IMG/VR virus record: IMGVR_UViG_3300032236_000267
Coordinates: 1 to 38,678 of that record
DNA length: 38,678 bases
Direction: 5' to 3' (one strand)
Origin: a virus
Positions 34,178 to 38,590 of this stretch are shown here, piece by piece (the first letter of the stretch is position 1; every line of letters starts with the position of its first letter). The translations under genes were made by a program, and so were the position numbers. The notes beneath the pieces were generated by a model. That model saw nothing but the letters and a program-made list of their open reading frames with translations, was not told the DNA's origin and searched no databases.

Positions 34178-35548
34178 ATGAATAAATTGGTTATTTTTGA
34201 CCTCGATGGGGTTTTGATTGATTCACGTGACTTACATTTCAACGCTTTAAACAAAGCACTCCACAAAGTCACACATGGTTACAACTACAATATATCTTAC
34301 GAAGAACATCTGGCTAAGTATGATGGGTTAAACACCACCAAAAAATTACAAATGTTGACCGATGAAAAAGGTTTACATACTGATTTTTATAATGATATTT
34401 GGCAAGAGAAACAAAATGCCACACTTGAATTAATTCCTGATTGTCCAAAGAATCCTTCAATTGCATATATCGTCACACAATTAAAAATCAAAGGTTGGAA
34501 GATTGCTGTTGCTTCTAATAGCATCAGAGAAACCGTTAGAGTTTCGTTGGCTAATCTTGGTATATTAAATTTTGTGGATTATTATGTGTCGAATGAAGAT
34601 GTAAGATATCCTAAACCATTTCCAGAAATGTATTGGAAATGTATGTCAGCACTTAAAGTATTACCTAAAGATACCATCATTGTGGAAGACTCACATATTG
34701 GAAGAGAAGGTGCCATTAATTCTGGTGCTCACTTATATCCTGTCAAAGATGCTTATGAGTTGAATGGTGTTACTTTTTTAAATTATGTTAAACAATTTGA
34801 CATGTGTAATAATGTTAATGTACCATGGAGAGATAGTAAGATGAATGTATTGATTCCTATGGCTGGTGCTGGTTCACGTTTCACGGCAGCTGGTTATACT
34901 TTTCCAAAACCATTGATTGAAGTTGATGGTAAACCAATGATTCAAGTTGTGGTTGAAAACTTAAACATTGAGGCTAATTTTATATTCTTGGTTCAAAAAG
35001 AACACTATGAGAAATACAATTTAAAATACTTACTTAATCTAATTGCACCTAATTGCAAGATTGTACAAGTTGATGGTATTACAGACGGTGCCGCTAGAAC
35101 TACTTTACTTGCTAAAGAGTTTATTGATAATGACCAACCTTTGTTGATGGCCAATTCAGACCAATACTTGGAATGGAATTCAAATGAGGTGTTATATGCT
35201 TTCAATGCCGATGACATCGATGGTGGAATTGTAACATTTAAAGCAACACATCCAAAATGGTCGTTTGCTAAATTGGATGCTGATGGTTTTGTTGAAGAAG
35301 TAGCAGAGAAGAAACCAATCTCAGACAATGCTACTGTTGGTGTGTATTATTGGAAGAAAGGTTCTGACTACGTTAAGTATGCGGAACAAATGATTGAAAA
35401 AGATATTAGAACAAACAATGAGTTTTATGTTTGTCCTGTATTCAATGAGGCGATTGGTGATGGCAAGAAAATTCGTGCCAAGTCTATTGAAAAGATGTGG
35501 GGTATTGGTACTCCAGAAGATTTAAATTATTTCTTAGAAAATCGCTAA
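34178..35548 (+). CDS. Fusion of HAD phosphatase and sugar nucleotidyltransferase
   Basis: The 456-residue protein joins two enzymes. Residues 1 to about 215 are a HAD hydrolase of the beta-phosphoglucomutase type: motif I FDLDGVLIDS, motif II VASNSIRE, motif III YPKPFPEMYW, motif IV IIVEDSHIGREGAINSGA. From about residue 220 an NTP-transferase begins with MNVLIPMAGAGSRFTAAGYT and FPKPLIEVDGKPMIQ (the GxGxRF..KP nucleotide-binding signature), continues with LLMANSDQYLEW (metal Asp) and ends with the IEKMWGIGTPEDL block of sugar nucleotidyltransferases. Together they could dephosphorylate or interconvert a sugar phosphate and activate it as a nucleotide sugar for the glycosyltransferase next door. 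The exact sugar is not evident. Confidence 0.88.
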   Translation: MNKLVIFDLDGVLIDSRDLHFNALNKALHKVTHGYNYNISYEEHLAKYDGLNTTKKLQMLTDEKGLHTDFYNDIWQEKQNATLELIPDCPKNPSIAYIVTQLKIKGWKIAVASNSIRETVRVSLANLGILNFVDYYVSNEDVRYPKPFPEMYWKCMSALKVLPKDTIIVEDSHIGREGAINSGAHLYPVKDAYELNGVTFLNYVKQFDMCNNVNVPWRDSKMNVLIPMAGAGSRFTAAGYTFPKPLIEVDGKPMIQVVVENLNIEANFIFLVQKEHYEKYNLKYLLNLIAPNCKIVQVDGITDGAARTTLLAKEFIDNDQPLLMANSDQYLEWNSNEVLYAFNADDIDGGIVTFKATHPKWSFAKLDADGFVEEVAEKKPISDNATVGVYYWKKGSDYVKYAEQMIEKDIRTNNEFYVCPVFNEAIGDGKKIRAKSIEKMWGIGTPEDLNYFLENR

Positions 35549-35576
35549 AATATTTTAAAATAAATGCAAAAAGTGC

Positions 35577-35605
35577 TTGACAAAAGCATATATACCTATT
35601 ATAAT
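35577..35605 (+). promoter_or_regulatory. Consensus sigma70 promoter
   Basis: TTGACA (35577-35582), 17 bases, TATAAT (35600-35605). The spacer begins AAAGCATATATA, nearly the same as in the promoter at 31494. It drives a short gene ended by the terminator at 35791, and perhaps the tRNA array by read-through. Confidence 0.88.
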
Positions 35606-35638
35606 AAGCACATATTGAAATTAACGAGAAAACTTTAA

Positions 35639-35761
35639 ATGATATTAAACATGATTAAACCGACAACGAAACAGGCGCTAACTGCTTTACGCAGTGAGTT
35701 CGGCTTTGCTTCGATTGTGGCCTCATGGGATTATAATCATAACAAAGGCTCGGGTATGTGA
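35639..35761 (+). CDS. 40-residue peptide of unknown function
   Basis: The frame reads MILNMIKPTTKQALTALRSE then ASIVASWDYNHNKGSGM. It lies 33 bases after a consensus promoter and 29 bases before a terminator, so the transcript appears to exist for this small gene or for an RNA function of the same stretch. The ribosome site (GAGAAA) is weak. I recognise no family. A short internal inverted repeat (CTGCTTTACGCAG) lies in its middle. Confidence 0.45.
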   Translation: MILNMIKPTTKQALTALRSEFGFASIVASWDYNHNKGSGM

Positions 35762-35790
35762 AATTAGTAGGAATTAGTAGTACACACACA

Positions 35791-35824
35791 AACCCGAGAC
35801 CTAAAAAATCTCGGGTTTTTTGTT
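35791..35824 (+). terminator. Intrinsic terminator
   Basis: AACCCGAGA pairs with TCTCGGGTT (9 bp) around a 9-base loop and is followed by a T-rich run to about 35827. It closes the short transcript that starts at 35577. The tRNA array begins 40 bases later. Confidence 0.85.
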
Positions 35825-35863
35825 TTTAGTAGTATCGTTCTTTATACAATTTAGATGTTATAT

Positions 35864-35939
35864 ACTCCGTTCGACAAACGGTTTAAGTCATCACCCTTTC
35901 AAGGTGAAGTTACGGGTTCGAATCCCGTACGGAGTACCA
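35864..35939 (+). tRNA. tRNA-Glu(TTC)
   Basis: Acceptor ACTCCGT with ACGGAGT, anticodon loop CTTTCAA, T-loop TTCGAAT, CCA encoded. First tRNA of the array. A weak promoter-like pair (TTGTTT, 17 bases, TATACA at 35843-35848) lies upstream. Its CCA also belongs to the inverted repeat of the next element. Confidence 0.93.
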
Positions 35940-36069
35940 TATAAAAATACTTTGGATGAGGGGGAATTGGTATACCCCGACGGATTGGAAAGTGTATGCT
36001 TAAATCTTTCTGAAAAATCCGTAGCATTGTCTAGGTTCGAGTCCTAGTCTAGAGTATTTTTATATGGTA
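35935..36069 (+). ncRNA. tRNA-like element on an extended helix, no CCA
   Basis: A tRNA-like body at about 35950-36054 has a Leu-type D-arm (GGGG-AATTGGTATA-CCCC region) and a good T-arm (CTAGG-TTCGAGT-CCTAG), but the anticodon stem ACGGA/TCCGT encloses about 33 bases rather than 7, with a GAAAG/CTTTC helix inside. There is no CCA. The acceptor-type stem (ACTTTGGA with TCTAGAGT, two G-T pairs) continues outward into a perfect inverted repeat, TACCATATAAAAATAC (35935-35950) with GTATTTTTATATGGTA (36054-36069), giving a helix of about 22 bp. It may be a degenerate tRNA or a processed regulatory RNA; it overlaps the CCA of tRNA-Glu. Confidence 0.6.
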
Positions 36070-36071
36070 AT

Positions 36072-36155
36072 GGGTGGTAGGTCATAATGGTATGACACCT
36101 GACTGTAAATCAGACGCCTCTGGCATAGTAGGTTCGATTCCTACACCACCCACCA
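36072..36155 (+). tRNA. tRNA-Tyr(GTA)
   Basis: Acceptor GGGTGGT with ACCACCC, anticodon loop CTGTAAA, a class II variable arm (GCCTCTGGC) typical of bacterial Tyr, T-loop TTCGATT, A73 and CCA. Confidence 0.94.
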
Positions 36156-36163
36156 AGTTTTAT

Positions 36164-36238
36164 GGCCGTTAAATCGAAAAGTTCAGATACTACTCTTTGA
36201 AAGTAGGTAAGTTGGAGCATTACCAACAACGGCTGCCA
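36164..36238 (+). tRNA. tRNA-Gln(TTG) with non-canonical D- and T-loops
   Basis: The acceptor GGCCGTT/AACGGCT has a weak G-T first pair, as expected for GlnRS recognition, with G73 and CCA. The anticodon arm CTACT-CTTTGAA-AGTAG is normal. The T-arm is GTTGG-AGCATTA-CCAAC: the loop lacks TTCGA and has AGCAT. The D-region (ATC-GAAAAGTTCA-GAT) lacks the conserved GG, and position 8 is A, not T. It is the only Gln tRNA in the window. Confidence 0.75.
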
Positions 36239-36248
36239 AGTTTTAAAT

Positions 36249-36337
36249 GGAGGGTTATCTAACCTGGGATGTTAGCGGTGCCTTGAAAGCATCTGGAGCC
36301 GAAAGGCCAAGAGTTCGATTCTGCTATCCCTCCGCCA
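36249..36337 (+). tRNA. tRNA-Ser(TGA)
   Basis: Class II tRNA with acceptor GGAGGG paired with CCCTCC, anticodon loop CTTGAAA, long variable arm (TGGAGCCGAAAGGCCA region), G73 and CCA. The T-stem (AAGAG/CTGCT) has two mismatches, so the structure is weaker than its neighbour's. Confidence 0.88.
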
Positions 36338-36345
36338 GTTTTATT

Positions 36346-36404
36346 TTGGAAGAAAGCTATGACATTAAGTATTCGAGGTTAGGAGAGCATAGCAAACCGT
36401 CCAA
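36346..36404 (+). other. Structured spacer between the two tRNA-Ser genes
   Basis: A 68-base gap between tRNA-Ser genes, where other gaps are 2 to 14 bases (apart from the 40-base hairpin gap at 37722). After the usual AGTTTTAT spacer it holds two nested helices: TTGGA with TCCAA, and GCTATG (36356-36361) with CATAGC (36388-36393). It contains GAGCATAGCA, a 10-base string also present in the tRNA-Gly-like RNA at 31640. It ends in TCCA. It could be the remnant of a tRNA or a small separate RNA. Confidence 0.4.
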
Positions 36405-36405
36405 T

Positions 36406-36493
36406 GGAAGTTTATCTAGTCTGGGAAACTAGCGATGTTTGCTAAACATTAGGAGCTAACAAGCCGAGGGTTCGATTCCCTAAACTTCCGCCA
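36406..36493 (+). tRNA. tRNA-Ser(GCT)
   Basis: Class II tRNA, acceptor GGAAGTT with AACTTCC, anticodon loop TTGCTAA, long variable arm, T-arm GAGGG-TTCGATT-CCCTA, G73, CCA. It reads AGC and AGT. Confidence 0.92.
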
Positions 36494-36495
36494 AT

Positions 36496-36572
36496 GCCCT
36501 TGTGACGAAATTGGCAAACGTGTCGGTCTTAGAAACCGAATTTTGTGGGTTCGACTCCCACTGAGGGCACCA
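36496..36572 (+). tRNA. tRNA-Leu(TAG) with short variable region
   Basis: Acceptor GCCCTTG with TGAGGGC, anticodon arm TCGGT-CTTAGAA-ACCGA, T-arm GTGGG-TTCGACT-CCCAC, A73, CCA. The D-arm is of the Leu type (GAAATTGGCAAAC). The variable region is only 5 bases (ATTTT), unlike the long arm normal for tRNA-Leu and present in tRNA-Leu(TAA) at 37762. Confidence 0.88.
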
Positions 36573-36580
36573 AGTTTTAT

Positions 36581-36657
36581 TGTGTACGACTTCTCTAGGT
36601 GAGAAGGCTTGACTGTTAATCAAGATGCGCTAGGTTCGAATCCTAGGTACACAGCCA
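36581..36657 (+). tRNA. tRNA-Asn(GTT)
   Basis: Acceptor TGTGTAC with GTACACA, anticodon arm TTGA-CTGTTAA-TCAA, T-loop TTCGAAT, G73, CCA. Standard cloverleaf. Confidence 0.93.
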
Positions 36658-36664
36658 GTTTTAT

Positions 36665-36739
36665 CTCTGTGTGGGCCAAAGGTTGGTCACTCGTTTTGGG
36701 GGCGAGACAATGTAGGTTCGAGTCCTACCATAGAGACCA
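36665..36739 (+). tRNA. tRNA-Pro(TGG)
   Basis: Acceptor CTCTGTG with CATAGAG, anticodon arm CTCGT-TTTGGGG-GCGAG, T-arm GTAGG-TTCGAGT-CCTAC, A73, CCA. Confidence 0.92.
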
Positions 36740-36745
36740 GTTATT

Positions 36746-36821
36746 GGGCTTTGATTGAGCTGGGGTTCTTGTCTGCTTTGCAAGCAGATATCGGTGGGTT
36801 CGATTCCCACAAGGTCCACCA
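36746..36821 (+). tRNA. tRNA-Ala(TGC)
   Basis: Acceptor GGGCTTT with AAGGTCC includes a G-T pair at the third position, the classic alanine identity element (G3-U70). Anticodon arm TCTGC-TTTGCAA-GCAGA, T-loop TTCGATT, A73, CCA. Confidence 0.93.
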
Positions 36822-36827
36822 AGGATT

Positions 36828-36901
36828 GCGGATATAGTTTAACGGTAAAATCAGACTTTGCCAAAGTTTAGTCACGAGTTCGACTCTCGTTATCCGCTCC
36901 A
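36828..36901 (+). tRNA. tRNA-Gly(GCC)
   Basis: Acceptor GCGGATA with TATCCGC, anticodon loop TTGCCAA, T-arm ACGAG-TTCGACT-CTCGT, U73, CCA. Reads GGC and GGT, complementing tRNA-Gly(TCC) at 31710. Confidence 0.93.
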
Positions 36902-36907
36902 AGTTTT

Positions 36908-36984
36908 ACTCGGTTAGCTCAGTTGGTAGCAGCGGTCTCCTTACAAGTGACAGGTCGTAAGTTCGAACCTTACACCGAGTACCA
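36908..36984 (+). tRNA. tRNA-Val(TAC)
   Basis: Acceptor ACTCGGT with ACCGAGT, anticodon loop CTTACAA, T-arm GTAAG-TTCGAAC-CTTAC, A73, CCA. The anticodon stem GTCTC/GTGAC has one T-T mismatch. Confidence 0.9.
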
Positions 36985-36989
36985 GTTTT

Positions 36990-37064
36990 GCCCCTTTCGT
37001 ATAACGGCTATTACGCCTGTTTTGTAATCAGGTCATCACGGTTCGATTCCGTGTAGGGGCTCCA
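36990..37064 (+). tRNA. tRNA-Thr(TGT)
   Basis: Acceptor GCCCCTT with TAGGGGC, anticodon arm CCTGT-TTTGTAA-TCAGG (last pair T-T), T-arm CACGG-TTCGATT-CCGTG, T73, CCA. Confidence 0.9.
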
Positions 37065-37072
37065 AGTTTTAT

Positions 37073-37147
37073 GACCCGTTGATATAACGGCTATTATGTC
37101 TGCCTGTCTAGCAGAATACAGGGGTTCAACTCCCCTACGGGTCGCCA
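37073..37147 (+). tRNA. tRNA-Asp(GTC)
   Basis: Acceptor GACCCGT with ACGGGTC, anticodon arm TCTGC-CTGTCTA-GCAGA, T-arm AGGGG-TTCAACT-CCCCT, G73, CCA. Confidence 0.93.
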
Positions 37148-37154
37148 AGTTTCT

Positions 37155-37231
37155 GCCCTCTTAGCACAACGGATTAGTGCATCGGTTTACGAAGCCGCAG
37201 GTTGGGAGTTCAAATCTCTCAGAGGGTGCCA
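37155..37231 (+). tRNA. tRNA-Arg(ACG)
   Basis: Acceptor GCCCTCT with AGAGGGT, anticodon loop TTACGAA (A34, normally edited to inosine by host TadA), T-arm GGGAG-TTCAAAT-CTCTC, G73, CCA. Reads CGT, CGC and CGA; no tRNA for AGA was found. Confidence 0.9.
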
Positions 37232-37239
37232 GGTTTAAT

Positions 37240-37315
37240 GCTCGGGTAGTTCAACGGTTCAGAACAGACGACCGATAATCGTCAAATGAGAGTTCGATTC
37301 TCTCTCCGAGTACCA
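37240..37315 (+). tRNA. tRNA-Ile(GAT) with C33
   Basis: Acceptor GCTCGGG with TCCGAGT, anticodon arm GACGA-CCGATAA-TCGTC, T-arm AGAG-TTCGATT-CTCT, A73, CCA. The base before the anticodon is C, not the near-universal T33. Confidence 0.87.
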
Positions 37316-37324
37316 AGTTTTAAT

Positions 37325-37400
37325 AGGACTCAGGTATATGTGGTCAGTACGTGGCGCTGAAGACGCTGAGGACTCGGTTCGATTCCGAGGGGTCCTACCA
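37325..37400 (+). tRNA. tRNA-Phe(GAA)
   Basis: Acceptor AGGACTC with GGGTCCT, anticodon arm TGGCG-CTGAAGA-CGCTG, T-arm CTCGG-TTCGATT-CCGAG, A73, CCA. Confidence 0.92.
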
Positions 37401-37402
37401 AT

Positions 37403-37477
37403 GTGTAAGTGGCCGAATGATTAGGCGTCAGTCTGCAAAACTGTTTAATGTGGGTTTGATTCCCATCTTACACTCCA
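37403..37477 (+). tRNA. tRNA-Cys(GCA)
   Basis: Acceptor GTGTAAG with CTTACAC, anticodon loop CTGCAAA, U73 (a Cys identity element), CCA. The T-loop is TTTGATT, with T in place of the usual C56. Confidence 0.9.
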
Positions 37478-37485
37478 AGTTTTAT

Positions 37486-37559
37486 CCCGGTGTAGTGTAG
37501 CGGTAGCACAAGAGCTTCCAAACCTCTTGGTGGGGGTTCAACTCCCTCCGCCGGGCCCA
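37486..37559 (+). tRNA. tRNA-Trp(CCA)
   Basis: Acceptor CCCGGTG with CGCCGGG, anticodon loop TTCCAAA in the stem AGAGC/CCTCT (inner pair C-C), T-arm GGGGG-TTCAACT-CCCTC, CCA. The discriminator appears to be C, while bacterial tRNA-Trp normally has G, so the identity is a little less certain. Confidence 0.78.
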
Positions 37560-37561
37560 AT

Positions 37562-37637
37562 GGTGTCATTAATGTAGTGGCTAGCATATTAGACTGTGAA
37601 TCTGATAGGACGAGTTCAAATCTCGTATGACACCCCA
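37562..37637 (+). tRNA. tRNA-His(GTG)
   Basis: The acceptor is 8 bp (GGTGTCAT with ATGACACC), i.e. an encoded G-1 opposite C73, the histidine identity pair. Anticodon arm TTAGA-CTGTGAA-TCTGA, T-loop TTCAAAT, CCA. Confidence 0.94.
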
Positions 37638-37644
37638 AGTATTT

Positions 37645-37721
37645 GGAAATATAGCATAGGGGCTTAATGCACCTCCTTCATACGGAGACTATCCTAGGTT
37701 CAAATCCTAGTATTTCCACCA
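37645..37721 (+). tRNA. tRNA-Met(CAT), elongator type
   Basis: Acceptor GGAAATA with TATTTCC (first pair closed, unlike the initiator at 31790), anticodon loop TTCATAC, T-arm CTAGG-TTCAAAT-CCTAG, A73, CCA. A tRNA-Ile with modified CAT anticodon is the alternative and cannot be excluded by reading. Confidence 0.82.
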
Positions 37722-37730
37722 AAGTTTTAA

Positions 37731-37758
37731 TCTAGAAAAAGTATGGTGTTTTTCTAGA
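37731..37758 (+). repeat. Perfect 10-bp inverted repeat between tRNA genes
   Basis: TCTAGAAAAA (37731-37740) and TTTTTCTAGA (37749-37758) enclose GTATGGTG. It lies in the 40-base gap between tRNA-Met and tRNA-Leu, one of only two long gaps in the array. It may terminate or attenuate transcription (the 3' arm starts with five Ts) or guide RNA processing. Confidence 0.7.
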
Positions 37759-37761
37759 AAT

Positions 37762-37844
37762 GCGATTGTGGTGAAATTGGCAAACACATCTGTCTTAAGA
37801 ACAGACGCTTCGGCTTGAGGGTTCGACTCCCTCCTTTCGCACCA
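37762..37844 (+). tRNA. tRNA-Leu(TAA)
   Basis: Acceptor GCGATTG with CTTTCGC, anticodon arm TCTGT-CTTAAGA-ACAGA, long variable arm CGCTTCGGCTT, T-arm GAGGG-TTCGACT-CCCTC, A73, CCA. Standard class II leucine tRNA. Confidence 0.93.
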
Positions 37845-37846
37845 AT

Positions 37847-37923
37847 GGGAGTATAGTATAATGGTTCTATTACATCCGGCTTTTAACCGGTCAATCTGAG
37901 TTCGATTCTCAGTGCTCCTACCA
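37847..37923 (+). tRNA. tRNA-Lys(TTT)
   Basis: Acceptor GGGAGTA with TGCTCCT, anticodon arm CCGG-CTTTTAA-CCGG, T-arm CTGAG-TTCGATT-CTCAG, A73, CCA. Last tRNA of the array. Confidence 0.92.
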
Positions 37924-37964
37924 AACATATATAATATAACATCTAATTTTTATTGGAAATAATT

Positions 37965-38525
37965 ATGGAAACTAGAATTTTAGGATTAGACATCTCAGGT
38001 AACCCTTTCAAATGGCTTACTATGGAAGAAGCGGTACACTATTACGCTACTGACAAAGTTGTTTGGGATATTGGTGAAGAACTTGATACTTACCATGGTG
38101 GTATCGGTAAAGATGGCAATCGTTCTGTAATTGTTGCCAAATCAATCATCGCTATTCGTGGCGAAACTAAACGCAGATATGATAGAGAAACAATTAACAC
38201 TCACGGTAACTACTTGTTATTCCGTAGAGACCATCATATTTGTGCTTTCTGTGGTGACGAATTTGATGCTAGTAAATTGACAAGAGACCATGTACATCCA
38301 AGAAGTCGTGGTGGTTCTAACGATTGGGTCAACTCTGTGACTGCCTGTAAAGACTGTAACGAAAGAAAGTCTAACAGAACACCAGAAGAAGCGAACATGT
38401 TGTTACTTTACTTGCCATATAAACCATGTCGGTGGGAACATTTCATTTTACAAAACCGAAATGTTATTGCTGACCAAATGGATTATTTAAAAGCAAAGTT
38501 ACCTAAACATTCACGTTATTCTTAA
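37965..38525 (+). CDS. HNH endonuclease
   Basis: The 186-residue protein ends with a zinc-supported HNH nuclease domain: CAFCG and CKDC are the metal-binding cysteine pairs, TRDHVHPRSRGGSNDWVN supplies the catalytic His and Asn, and CNERKSNRTPEEANM closes the fold. The N-terminal 90 residues (ILGLDISGNPFKWLTMEEAV) are conserved in similar proteins of marine phages and bacteria. It is free-standing. It may be a homing-type nuclease living beside the tRNA array, or act on host DNA. I chose ATG 37965; an in-frame TTG at 37953 overlaps the GGAAA ribosome site. It follows the last tRNA by 41 bases without a clear promoter. Confidence 0.92.
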   Translation: METRILGLDISGNPFKWLTMEEAVHYYATDKVVWDIGEELDTYHGGIGKDGNRSVIVAKSIIAIRGETKRRYDRETINTHGNYLLFRRDHHICAFCGDEFDASKLTRDHVHPRSRGGSNDWVNSVTACKDCNERKSNRTPEEANMLLLYLPYKPCRWEHFILQNRNVIADQMDYLKAKLPKHSRYS

Positions 38526-38532
38526 AAGATGC

Positions 38533-38561
38533 TTGACACAGGAGAAATCCTGTGTTATAGT
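38533..38561 (+). promoter_or_regulatory. Sigma70 promoter with a palindrome filling its spacer
   Basis: TTGACA (38533-38538), 17 bases, TATAGT (38556-38561). An 8-bp perfect inverted repeat, ACACAGGA and TCCTGTGT around GAAA (38536-38555), starts inside the -35 and ends right at the -10. This looks like an operator or an RNA hairpin in transcripts from upstream. It lies 30 bases before the CDGSH gene. Confidence 0.8.
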
Positions 38562-38590
38562 ATCATACATAAATTGATTAGGAGTTATTA

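Noticed and set aside
35956-36020. Self-splicing intron in the tRNA-like element
   Set aside because: The extra anticodon-domain sequence is only about 26-30 bases, far too short for a group I or II intron.
35820-36047. Open frames across the tRNA array (35820-36047, 36247-36432, minus 36661-36864, minus 37707-37928)
   Set aside because: They run through tRNA genes; the predicted proteins are translations of tRNA sequence.
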